Source: Saccoglossus kowalevskii
Taxonomy: Eukaryota; Hemichordata; Enteropneusta; Harrimaniidae
Assembly: GCF_000003605.2 (NCBI RefSeq)
Contig: NW_003108085.1
Location: 283,616-305,515, forward strand
Direction of reading: 5' to 3'
DNA: 21,900 bases
Positions within the stretch are counted from its first letter, which is position 1; every line of letters begins with the position of its first letter. The translations under genes were made by a program, and so were the position numbers. Of the stretch, positions 9,609 to 18,106 are shown piece after piece. The notes under the pieces are model-generated. The model did not search any database and was not told the DNA's origin. It worked only from the letters and a program-made list of their open reading frames with translations.

Positions 9609-9677
9609 AGGTCATACATGATAAGAGTAGTTTGTACAGTGGTTTCGCAATCTTCGGGGCGGAGTTACGTCACAATA

Positions 9678-9750
9678 CGTTCCACGTTGCTAAGACGCGC
9701 ACTACTGTACCATGCATTTCTATGGGCTCTGTGCGCGCTGCTGTGGAACG
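9678..9750. other. CpG-rich imperfect palindrome
   Basis: CGTTCCAC (9678-9685) pairs with GTGGAACG (9743-9750), and GCGCAC (9697-9702) pairs with GTGCGC (9731-9736). CCAT and ATGG can pair near the centre. The result is a 73-base interrupted hairpin inside the CpG-rich region. It could be a MITE remnant or a dyad regulatory site. Confidence 0.6.
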
Positions 9751-9870
9751 CCGGTCGAGTCGGTGAAAATTCAAGAAAACAACACAAACTCAACTTTTAA
9801 GTAATCCCGAACAACGAAATTTACACACGTAGGGCTAATCTTGTTGCACTGTTCAGAGGAGTCTCAACAA

Positions 9871-10002
9871 TCATCCCAAAGTATAGTTTTCTGCAAGTTT
9901 TGGGCCTTTGTTTTCGCCGCGAGGGTTGCCAGGCTTCAACATTAACCCTTGGCAGATTTCACCACGATTTACTGAATCAACGCAAAGCCTACACGCCGCC
10001 AT
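9871..10002 (-). CDS. Unidentified 43-codon reading frame in CpG-rich region
   Basis: The minus-strand ATG at 10002-10000 has a strong context (ACAATGG). It begins MAACRLCVDSVNRGE, is rich in charged residues (LKPGNPRGENKG) and stops at 9873-9871. A CRLC motif and a third cysteine at residue 17 might suggest metal binding, but three cysteines are too few to assign a fold. A CCAAT box lies about 40 bases upstream. No convincing splice donor was seen inside the frame. I do not recognise the product. It could be a 5' fragment of a gene, a small peptide, or chance. Confidence rests on the promoter context more than on the protein. Confidence 0.25.
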   Translation of the reverse strand: MAACRLCVDSVNRGEICQGLMLKPGNPRGENKGPKLAENYTLG

Positions 10003-10396
10003 TGTTTTAATCTGTGATGAGCTCCCCGATCTTCACTCTGATTGGTGGCGCCAGCTCTTTGGCACGCCCAATCAAATGACACAATTTAACTGCAGGGAAA
10101 TACAGCTTTTCCTAACACGATCATGCACGGGTTCATGGGCCGGTTATGAATGGCCCATTTTAGCGAAACTGTGTAATTCGAACGATGCTATCTATGATAC
10201 CAATATTTCAAGTTTTTACACCTATTTAGTTTATGTATTCGTTGAAATAGACAAAATAGTCACGGTTCTGGTCAAGATTTTAGCCAATAGGATATTACAT
10301 ACATTTGGTTCAAAAATAACAACAAATTAGAGAATAAATACTTAAAATTGTGCAAAATAATGCAACAAAATTTAGAAAAATGGCATTCAAAAAGTT

Positions 10397-10561
10397 TAAA
10401 TCGAGGGAGTCGTCACCTGCGCATGCGTCAGATGGCCATAGCATGTCATTGTTTACAAACAAGCGTCTACCCACGAGCCTTTGCGTTTTTAGTGTGAGTT
10501 GTTATCGTCGCTTGGGACTCAAATCTCGCACGTACACAGGTGATGACCCTCTCGCTTTAAG
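10397..10561 (+). repeat. Dispersed repeat C, copy 1 (CpG-retaining)
   Basis: About 160 bases recur at 19157-19314. Landmarks are TCAGATGGCCATAGC, CAAGCGTCTACCC, TGTTATCGTCGCTTGGGACT and GACCCTCTCGCTTT. This copy keeps its CpGs, including TGCGCATGCGTCA (10418-10430), an NRF1-type palindrome. A frame from an ATG at 10380 is open across it (MAFKKFKSRESS...) and is also open in copy 2. However, substitutions between copies mostly change amino acids, so I do not call it coding. Confidence 0.8.
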
Positions 10562-10565
10562 TTGA

Positions 10566-11230
10566 CGCATTTTATTATAATAATAATAACAACTTTATTG
10601 ATTGACATTATTCATTTTGAATAGAACATAGTCAAATACTATTATAAAAAACAAAACAAAAATAACAGAAAATAGAAATGTTGAAATAAATATACCGATA
10701 ACACTGGTTTAGAAAATGGCACTTTTGTTAATATAAACTGCCAGTTCTATACATGTATGTTGGTCATAATATATATAAACTTTGCATCATTATCTAACAT
10801 ATTGAAATGATGATTTGAGGTTTGTGCTGATTGAAATAACCTCATTTTTGCTTCTTTGTGTTGTCAATCAGAAAGCGAAATTCATCCTCAACTTTATTAG
10901 TACCACCCCTTTCACACATTCTATCATCCGCTTTTGTTTTCAGTCTAGTATGACAACCTTTCTCTATCATTAAATTATGATCACTAATTCTGAGTTTGCA
11001 TATATATTTTCTATAAATTGTATTTTTTTAATTTTTGTCGAGTACTGCTTTGTTGTAAAATCTTAAAATTTAAATTTAAAAAATAAAATAAAATTTACTG
11101 TATGTTCTCAATTTATTATTTTCCTCAGATTTAGATTTTTCTGAATTAATTGCTTTTTTCCACAAATCTTCATAACTGGCTTCAATTTGATCACTTTAAT
11201 ATGTGATGTATGCTTTTCTTGGTCTCTTTC
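10566..11230 (-). pseudogene. LINE (non-LTR retrotransposon) C-terminal remnant
   Basis: Read on the minus strand, 11015-10842 encodes 57 residues beginning YRKYICKLRISDHNLMIE and continuing through RMCERGG to KVEDEFRFLI. This matches the C-terminal region of mollusc and cnidarian LINE polyproteins, where a KLR-S-H-L-IE block is followed by a Cys motif and an EDE-H-FL block. The usual histidine and cysteines are partly lost (EFRFL, DN). Upstream, LRTYSKF (near 11095) and downstream, KFIYIMTN and ELAVYINK-like pieces, continue the same domain in other frames, so stops and frameshifts have accumulated. The element ends in AATAAAG and a TTATTATTATTA tail at 10566-10600, the typical simple-repeat 3' end. 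The reverse-transcriptase and endonuclease parts are absent. The family (CR1/L2-like or other) is not determined. Confidence 0.65.
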
Positions 11231-11389
11231 CAATAATTATTAATTTCACTTTCACTTATTATTTCTTGTATTGATTTCTCCATTGTGATTGATCAATAAT
11301 ATTACAGGAAATTGCATCATTTATTTTTATTATATGAATGGATTGAAGGCCAGAAAAAAATGAATGTGTAGATCAATTGGCAAATTTTT

Positions 11390-11535
11390 TTTTTAATCTT
11401 TATTGTATTTTAAAATTGTCATAAAAATTTATTTATTTTAATTTATTTTAGTTTATAATATTTTATTTATTTTATTTTTTTTCATCAAAATAAATTTATT
11501 TATTTTATTTTTCCATGAAAATAAAATTTCTACCC
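11390..11535. repeat. TTTA-rich low-complexity tract
   Basis: Runs of TTTATTTTATTTA-like sequence, including a short internal duplication of CAAAATAAATTTATTTATTT. Nothing else is seen from 11230 to 11755. Confidence 0.7.
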
Positions 11536-11757
11536 TTTTTTTTTGCATTTGATACCAACAAATTTGAATATTTGCTTTCACCATTGATGTCGGGAAACAT
11601 CCATATATGGGCAAAAAATAAATCATAATCTCCTTGACTTTAAAAAAAAAAAAAACGTGTAAAGAAGTTTTTTTTACATGTGACGTTGACTCTTATCAAA
11701 CACGACAGTGCGATGACCAATGCCCGTCAACGTCAAGATTCAATGATGAAAAACAGA

Positions 11758-11768
11758 TAGAGGGCGCT
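11758..11768 (+). promoter_or_regulatory. CTCF-core-like motif, left of the 59-bp array
   Basis: TAGAGGGCGCT fits the core and 3' half of the CTCF consensus (YAGRKGGCRSY). The 5' CCA part is not matched. The same 11 bases occur on the other side of the array at 13584. Confidence 0.25.
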
Positions 11769-11794
11769 GTGTATATTCCCAGGTTCAGTGATCC

Positions 11795-13450
11795 AAAGCT
11801 TCTCACTAACTCATTATAACTTTAATCTTATTAATTGTCCAGGTCCTGTTATCAGAACTTCATACTCACTCAATATAACGTTTAATATTAACTATGCAGG
11901 TCCTGTTATCAGAACTTCATACTCACTCAATATAACGTTCAATATTAACTGTACAGGTCCTGTAATCAGAACTTCATACTCACTCAATATAACTTTAATC
12001 TTATTAACTGTGCAGGTCCTGTAATCAGAACTTCATACTCACTCAATATAACGTTTAATATTAACTGTGCAGGTCCTGTTATCAGAACTTCATACTCAAT
12101 ATAACGTTTAATATTAACTGTGCAGGTCCTGTTATCAGAACTTCATACTCACTCAATATAACGTTTAATATTAACTGTGCAGGTCCTGTTATCAGAACTT
12201 CATACTCACTCAATATAACGTTTAATATTAACTGTGCAGGTCCTGTAATCAGAACTTCATACTCACTCAATATAACTTTAATCTTATTAACTGTGCAGGT
12301 CCTGTAATCAGAACTTCATACTCACTCAATATAACTTTAATCTTATTAACTGTGCAGGTCCTGTAATCAGAACTTCATATTCACTCAATATAACTTTAAT
12401 CTTATTAACTGTGCAGGTCCTGTAATCAGAACTTCATACTCACTCAATATAACATTTAATATTATTAACTGTCCAGGTCCTGTAATCAGAACTTCATACT
12501 CACTCAATATAACTTTAATCTTATTAACTGTGCAGGTCCTGTAATCAGAACTTCATACTCACTCAATATAACGTTTAATATTAACTGTGCAGGTCCTGTT
12601 ATCAGAACTTCATACTCAATATAACGTTTAATATTAACTGTGCAGGTCCTGTTATCAGAACTTCATACTCACTCAATATAACTTTAATATTATTAACTGT
12701 GCAGGTCCTGTAATCAGAATTTCATACTCACTCAATATAACATTTAATATTATTAACTGTCCAGGTCCTGTAATCAGAACTTCATACTCACTCAATATAA
12801 CTTTAATCTTATTAACTGTGCAGGTCCTGTAATCAGAACTTCATACTCACTCAATATAACGTTTAATATTAACTGTGCAGGTCCTGTTATCAGAACTTCA
12901 TACTCAATATAACGTTTAATATTAACTGTGCAGGTCCTGTTATCAGAACTTCATACTCACTCAATATAACTTTAATCTTATTAACTGTGCAGGTCCTGTA
13001 ATTAGAACTTCATACTCACTCAATATAACTTTAATCTTATTAACTGTCCAGGTCCTGTCATTAGAACTTCATACTCACTCAATATAACTTTAATATTATT
13101 AACTGTGCAGGTCCTGTAATCAGAACTTCATACTCACTCAATATAACTTTAATATTATTAACTGTCCAGGTCCTGTAATCAGAACTTCATACTCACTCAA
13201 TATAACATTTAATATTATTAATTGTCCAGGTCCTGTTATCAGAACTTCTTACTCACTCAATATAACACTTAATATTATTAATTGTCCAGGTCCTGTTTAC
13301 AGAACTTCATACTCATTCAATAAAACTTTAATCCTATTAACTGTGCAGGTCCTGTTATCAGAACTTCATACTCATTCAATATAACTTTAATCTTATTAAC
13401 TCTACAGGTCCTTCATACTCATTCAATATAACATTAATCTTATTAACTGT
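11795..13450 (+). repeat. 57-60-bp minisatellite with higher-order structure
   Basis: About 28 head-to-tail units, each starting AGGTCCTGT(T/A)ATCAGAAC, followed by CTTCATACTCACTCAATATA and a tail in one of a few versions. The tails give units of 57 (CGTTTAATATTAACTGTGC), 59 (CTTTAATCTTATTAACTGTGC) or 60 bp; a 53-bp version lacks four bases (CATACTCAATATAAC). Lengths 60-59-57-53-59 at 12415-12702 repeat in the same order at 12703-12990, a 288-bp higher-order duplication. Units degrade at both ends. Runs of 57-bp units leave a frame open (GPVIRTSYSLNITFNIN), but 59- and 53-bp units break it, so there is no protein. Confidence 0.95.
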
Positions 13451-13536
13451 TTATAAGCTTCAAGAACACGAAAATAGACCACGCTCTCTGGAGGTCAAAA
13501 TAACAGCATATAGAACACCAAGATCAGGGTTTTGAC

Positions 13537-13564
13537 AAAAACAAAAAATATATTTTGATCACAG
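13537..13564 (+). repeat. 28-bp exact dispersed repeat, copy 2
   Basis: Exact match to 9581-9608, in the same orientation and 4 kb away. Confidence 0.75.
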
Positions 13565-13583
13565 GATAGGCAGCAAGATTAGT

Positions 13584-13594
13584 TAGAGGGCGCT
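13584..13594 (+). promoter_or_regulatory. CTCF-core-like motif, right of the 59-bp array
   Basis: TAGAGGGCGCT, identical and in the same orientation as 11758-11768. Confidence 0.25.
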
Positions 13595-13655
13595 ATACTT
13601 ATTACATTACACATGTTCATAAAGCAGATAAAAATAAGAGCTCAAGAAACATGAC

Positions 13656-13780
13656 AATTTTATTGAACTTTGACCTACCCAACCATTTGGGGGTAAATTT
13701 TATTGAACTTTGACCTACCCAACCATTTGGGGGTAAATTTTATTGAACTTTGACCTACCCAACCATTTGGGGGTAAATTT
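13656..13780 (+). repeat. 40-bp tandem repeat, three identical copies
   Basis: The unit beginning at TATTGAACTTTGACCTACCC recurs at 13661, 13701 and 13741 without a single difference over three units. The unit contains CCCAA-CCAT-TTGGG, a small hairpin. Perfect identity implies a recent expansion. Confidence 0.95.
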
Positions 13781-14164
13781 TATTTTGTTATTGCAAATTT
13801 TAGACTATAGTACAGACTTATAGTATTTTTTTTTTAACTTTAAAATCATTCAAATTTTTTCTTGAAAACATACAAGACAACTAGAGCAATATTTAACCTT
13901 TTATATGACGTTTTCCCCGCAAAAATGTTGATAAAATATTTTTTATTTTTTTATGTAAATTTCTATAATTTATTTGTTATTTTTTGACCAAAATGACCTA
14001 ATTTCCAACTGCCTGCGGATTCTGATCAAAACTGGAAATAATATGAAAAAATAAATACAAGTTTATTTTATGACTACGGTTTCAGTTTTGTGATTTACGG
14101 CTTGCACTTTACTTGTACCTTAGCGCACTTAGAATACATTTTTGATCAGTACAGTAGCATATCC
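13781..14164. other. No gene seen
   Basis: AT-rich unique sequence with T-runs at 13827-13836 and around 13945. No supportable frame or motif. Confidence 0.6.
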
Positions 14165-14600
14165 ACTTACAAAGCCTATTTACCTCTAAGAATTAATGGT
14201 TGAATCCTAATTTCATTTTATAACTAAATACCTTCTCTCCCTATCAAAAAAATGTTTGAACCCCATCTACATCAATCTCATACCTACTCTCCCCATAAAT
14301 AATGGTTGAACCCTAATTCACACACAGGTATACATTTTACTTGCTTTTCGTTCTAATTTCAGTTGCCTATACCTAACTACCTCCTCTCCCTGTCTCACAA
14401 TGGGAAAACCTCAACTTCAATCCCCTGCCTGACAACCCTATCAAAATAATGGTTGAATTCTAAACTCATTTAATTACCAGTATGTATAACTACCTGCTCT
14501 CCCTCTCAAAATTAATGGTTGAGCCTGAACATCATTTACTAAATACTCAGTGTGCGAACAACTTGCTCTCTCTCTGAAAAATAATGGTTGAAGCCAAACG
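14165..14600 (+). repeat. Degenerate repeat with CTCTCCCT and ATGGTTGAA blocks
   Basis: At least six irregular units share a TACCT-CTCTCCCT block, a CAAAATAATGGTTGAA block and CCTAA. They lie near 14170, 14230, 14285, 14380, 14440, 14495 and 14565. Spacing varies from about 50 to 95 bases. This is an old minisatellite that no longer homogenises. A 67-codon frame begins in the last unit and is not recognisable. Confidence 0.65.
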
Positions 14601-14864
14601 CTGGGTTTTGTTTTTGGTTATTTTGGCAATTACTAAATGTTCTAAATTAAAATGTATTGTTTCCTTCACAAACTTACTAACCTACATGTACGACACCAAT
14701 TTAGCTGAAATCATTTTTGATAATTTTGTTATTGCTGGAATTTTAACTATGTGTACCATTTACAAATTAAAAAAACACAACATTTAAAAAAAAATTGTAA
14801 TCAAAGACTGTAGCCAAGTAGTTATTATGTCCATATTCTAGTTACTCTAGATTCGGAACAATTT

Positions 14865-14938
14865 CTGATTCAAAATGGCCGCCATACCTACCATGGAAAC
14901 CACTTCCTGTTATTTGCATATTGTCATATATGAATCAG
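14865..14938. promoter_or_regulatory. Compact cluster of YY1-, RFX-, ETS- and octamer-like motifs
   Basis: Within 74 bases lie AAATGGCCGCCAT (YY1-like), CTACCATGGAAAC (RFX half-site type, 14888-14900), CACTTCCTG (ETS core) and ATTTGCAT (perfect POU octamer, 14912-14919). The block is bounded by the inverted pair CTGATTCA (14865-14872) and TGAATCAG (14931-14938). This density suggests an enhancer or promoter, but no transcript is evident. Confidence 0.35.
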
Positions 14939-15140
14939 CCAGTATTTTAAAACTATAAACTGTATGTGTTTATTTTGTGAGAGACACATTTATGTGAATT
15001 TCAGTCAGAGAAAATCATGAAAATCTGACCAAAGAGTCAAAAGTGATCATTTCACTGCAATTTTTACGAGAAGAATTTGCAGGGGCTTTCACAAAACATT
15101 CTTGAAAACTGACATCAAATTATGAAGTCACGAAATAAAA

Positions 15141-15632
15141 TACTGCACTGCTTGGCTCTTAATGTGCATAATGTTGGAAAGAATAAATTACTCCACTGCT
15201 TGGCCCTGAATGTGCATAATGTTGGAAAGAATAAATTACTCCACTGCTTGGCCCTGAATGTGCATAATGTTGAAAAGGATAAATTACTCCACTGCTTGGC
15301 CCTGAATGTGCATAATATTGGAAAGAATAAGTTACTCCACTGCTTGGCCCTGAATGTGCATAATGTTGGAAAGAATAAATTACTCCACTGCTTGGCCCTG
15401 AATGTGCATAATGTTGGAAAGAATAAATTACTCCACTGCTTGGCCCTGAATGTGCACAATGTTGGAAAAAATAAATTACTCCACTGATTGGCCCTGAATG
15501 TGCATAATGTTGGAAAGAATAAATTACTCCACTGCTTGGCCCTGAATGTGCATAATGTAAGAAAGAATAAATTACTCTACTGCTTGGCCCTGAATGTGCA
15601 TAATGTTGGAAAGAATAAATTACTCCACTGCT
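15141..15632 (+). repeat. 48-bp minisatellite, about ten exact-length units
   Basis: The units begin at 15143 and then every 48 bases (CTCCACTGCTTGGCCCTGAA at 15191, 15239, 15287 and so on to a partial unit at 15623) with no length change and few substitutions. Forty-eight is a multiple of three and the unit has no stop in one frame of each strand. Long frames therefore appear on both strands (LLHCLALNVHNVGKNK on plus). A TGA from the change CTGCTTGG to CTGATTGG ends the plus frame near 15487. I treat them as repeat artefacts. Confidence 0.95.
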
Positions 15633-15659
15633 ATTAAATATTCATGAATGCACTTATTA

Positions 15660-15790
15660 TGATGAGGTGGGCGCGGAAATACGTGCATAATGAGGTCAAC
15701 ATGGTAAAGGTCACACTGCATACCCAACATGGCGGCACATTGAAATTCAAGTTTGTCATAGTCGTCGTTTCTAATTCATCATAATATGTA
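15660..15790. promoter_or_regulatory. CpG-containing promoter-like segment
   Basis: Immediately after the 48-bp array the composition changes. GGTGGGCGCGGAAATACG is followed by two AGGTCA hexamers in direct orientation (15693-15698 and 15708-15713) and AACATGGCGGCAC, a YY1 consensus match, near 15727. A minus-strand frame of about 40 codons starting MTNLNFNVPP crosses it. A promoter or 5' exon is possible. Confidence 0.25.
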
Positions 15791-15845
15791 AAAAAGTAAC
15801 TAGTACTAGTCGTAAAATTAAAAAAAAAAATCGGCTGCTAGAATC

Positions 15846-15896
15846 AGCCAATGTCTTCTTGGTCAGAGGTCAGTTGAAGAGACGTTGTGATTGGCT
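15846..15896. promoter_or_regulatory. Inverted pair of CCAAT boxes
   Basis: AGCCAAT (15846-15852) and ATTGGCT (15890-15896) are exact inverted copies 37 bases apart. They match the NF-Y core, and paired CCAAT boxes at such distances are common in promoters. Confidence 0.3.
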
Positions 15897-15933
15897 TAAA
15901 TGATTGTCAATTAGAACACTCATTAACGTAATT

Positions 15934-15955
15934 ACCCGTTGAAAAATCGACGGGT
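15934..15955. other. Short hairpin
   Basis: ACCCGTTGA and TCGACGGGT flank a four-base A loop and pair with one mismatch. Confidence 0.5.
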
Positions 15956-16117
15956 TCCTGCAGTGTCAATAGAGGGCCATGCAGAATAAACCAGTCGGGG
16001 TGATTTCGCAGTTACAGAGGATTTTGCGCTGACATTATTTTAATTTTATTTAAAGTACAGAAACAAATCAATCGCCCGACTGCACCAAACCCTCATCACT
16101 CACCCAGCATGTGTTCA

Positions 16118-16131
16118 ATTACCATGGTAAC
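16118..16131. promoter_or_regulatory. RFX X-box-like site
   Basis: ATTACCATGGTAAC matches the X-box consensus at all but the first base and is palindromic over its central 12 bases. Apart from this site, 15960-16400 shows no gene. Confidence 0.35.
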
Positions 16132-16404
16132 ACACAGTTTAAATCTAATAACGTTTGCCATCAATCAATTTTGGTCTTTGTATTACATTTAATCTTTTAA
16201 ACACAACCTCCTTACAAGAACTGATTACTGAAGTGACCCCTGACAATGATATTCTTAAGGCGGGTCTCACTTATGTACAGTGAGCGTGTAAACGCAAGTA
16301 TCAAAAATAAAAATAAATTCGCTCTGATTAGTTACTTAATATATAGTGACTGAACATACACAGTGAAATGTATCCTGACAGAACAATAGTAAAGTGAATT
16401 GTAC

Positions 16405-17270
16405 CCCCTAATATGTTGGAATGCATTCCTTATATGGAAAGTCAATTGCCTAATATGGTAGGATGCATTCCTTATATGGAAAAACAATCATCTAATGGGG
16501 TGGAATACAATCCTTATTTTGAAAGTCCATCACCTAATATGTTGGGATGCATTCCTTATATGGAAAGTCAATTGCCTAATATGGTGGGGTGCACTCCTTA
16601 TATGGAAAATCCATCACTTAATATAGTGGGACAAATTCCTTATATGGAATGCCTATTACCTTATGTGGTTGCATGCACTCTTTATATGGAAAACCCATCA
16701 CCTAATAAGGTGGAATGCATTCTTTTCATGGAAAGTCTATCATCTAATATGTTTGGATGCATTCCTTATATGGAAAGTCATCATCTAATATAGTGGGACA
16801 AATTCCTTATATGGAATGCCCATCACCTAATATGGTTGTATACACTCCTTATATGAAAGTCCACCTAATATGGTTGAGTGCATTCCCTATATGGAAAGTC
16901 CATCACTTAATATGATGGGATACACTCCTTAAAATGAATGCCCATCACCTAATATGGTTGTATACACTCCTTATATGAAAGTTCACCTAATATGGTGGAG
17001 TGCATTCCCTATATGGAAAGTCCATCATTTAATATGATGGGATACACTCCTTAAAATTAACGACTATCACCTAATATGGTGGTAGTACACTCCTTATATG
17101 GAATGACCATCACATAATATGATGAGGGTAAATTCCTTATATGGAATGACCATCACCTAATTTGGTGGTGTATACCTCATATTGTAATGCCACCACATAT
17201 TTTCATATGGTGCACCTCTAAAGGTCAAGAACACCCCGTATATAGATCTCGCACTTCCTAATATGGTATT
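16405..17270 (+). repeat. 42-bp minisatellite built of two 21-bp CArG half-units
   Basis: About 19 units. A typical unit is CCTAATATGGTGGGATGCATT followed by CCTTATATGGAAAGTCCATCA, so each is two 21-bp halves that both begin with a CC(A/T)6GG box. I count 19 perfect boxes, for example at 16428, 16449, 16470, 16554, 16575, 16596, 16638, 16826, 16948, 17092 and 17257. A 122-bp block at 16821-16942 is duplicated at 16943-17064. A 126-codon frame with 14-residue repeats (CIPYMESQLPNMVG type) covers the first nine units because 42 is a multiple of three. It ends where an indel occurs and I do not call it a gene. Confidence 0.95.
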
Positions 17271-17399
17271 GAGAAAATGATGGAATACATCGCTAATGGC
17301 GAGTCACTTAAATCGCTTTGATGGACTGACCCTCCTTAATTACCTCCATGCTCTCACTTTAATGCATATTGAACCTTTAAGGAGGCAATTAAAAGCTAG

Positions 17400-17660
17400 C
17401 TACTGTACTAGGCAGAACCGCCTGTAGGCGTAATAATGCCATTTTTAGGAAAAGCTGTAAATCTCTGTACTAATAAATAATATAAAGTATACCTGTATTG
17501 TATCAGAAAAGCACTTTCAAGAGGGAAGGGGGTTGTGAAGGAGGTCTGCCATATATGTAGTTGGAGGAGAGTTTCCATATCGGTGAAGATATCCGGACCT
17601 CTTTCATTTATATTTTTAAGCATTTTTTTTGATTGATTTTTTTTCAACCAAATCCGCAAG
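17400..17660. other. Unique segment with an 83-codon minus frame, probably repeat-derived
   Basis: The segment opens with the perfect inverted repeat CGCCT-GT-AGGCG (17419-17430). GGGGGTTGTGAAGGAGG (17529-17545) resembles GGGGGTTGTGTAGGAGG in the right-edge tandem repeat. The minus frame has no recognisable domain and begins at TTG, not ATG. A dispersed-repeat origin is likely but unproven. Confidence 0.3.
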
Positions 17661-17877
17661 CTACAATATTAAGAATTCCTAAAGGCCACCGCCTCACCCC
17701 TAACCTTAACACACACCCCCATTATAATTGGATATGCCCCTCCAAATAAATTTATGTGTTCAGAAAAAGGGCACATACAATTCTAATAGGGAAAAGGCAG
17801 TGAAGGGGGCAGGGTTATGAACAAAAATTGAATTCAAATTGAGGCTGAGATGTTTTCTCTGGAATTTTAAACTAATT

Positions 17878-18106
17878 TTGACCACCAGTTCTCCCTTTTC
17901 ATCACAAATTCACAAAATAGTCCCGATTATAGTCTGCACATTCCTTCAGAAGATTGGGACAAAAAAACATACTAATTGTTTGGGTAAAAAACGAAAATTC
18001 ATTCAAATTTTGTCTGTTTACTCCAAAATTATGGTTCATTTCCATAAATATTGAAGAATATATGAAAAAAATGTAGAAAAATATGTGTAAGAAAGTCTGG
18101 TGAAAT
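17878..18106 (-). mobile_element. Family B element, copy 4 (inverted, short form)
   Basis: Reverse complement of the family: CCACCAGTTCTCCCTTTTCA at the left, then GTCTGCACATTCCTTCAGAA and CAAATTTTGTCTG. It ends AAGTCTGGTGAAA at the right. It has both inverted ends of the short form and lacks the extra 200 bases of copies 3 and 5. Confidence 0.8.

Larger units (their letters stand above)
9618..10330. promoter_or_regulatory. CpG-rich promoter-like region
   Basis: This is the most CpG- and GC-rich unique stretch in the window. It contains a CRE-type TTACGTCA (9665-9672), CCAAT boxes in opposite orientations (ATTGG at 10041-10045, CCAAT at 10068-10072) and a YY1-like GCCGCCATTG at 9996-10005. 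On the minus strand the CCAATCAGAG box lies about 40 bases upstream of an ATG embedded in the YY1-like site, a common promoter layout. A bidirectional or minus-strand promoter is the best reading. The 85-codon plus-strand frame starting at the ATG at 10075 has no recognisable domain. Confidence 0.35.

Noticed and set aside
9908-10330. 140-codon plus-strand frame in the CpG-rich region
   Set aside because: Begins at TTG; from the first ATG (10075) it has 85 codons, no recognisable domain and hydrophobic AT-driven composition at the end. This length is expected by chance in 22 kb.
10350-10565. 71-codon frame across dispersed repeat C, also open in the second copy
   Set aside because: Between the copies amino-acid-changing differences far outnumber silent ones, and most are CpG transitions. 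This fits neutral decay.
11788-12270. Frames with GPVIRTSYSLNITFNIN repeats and their minus-strand counterpart
   Set aside because: The frame exists only across consecutive 57-bp units and is destroyed by the 59- and 53-bp units.
15115-15487. Long overlapping frames on both strands of the 48-bp array
   Set aside because: Both strands cannot both be meaningful. A repeat length divisible by three keeps any stop-free frame open.
16413-16793. 126-codon frame with nine 14-residue repeats
   Set aside because: It follows from a 42-bp repeat without stops. Later units of the same array lose the frame through indels, and the nucleotide pattern explains the amino-acid repeats.
17408-17659. 83-codon minus frame
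   Set aside because: Starts at TTG and has no recognisable domain. The segment shows traces of repeat similarity to the right edge.
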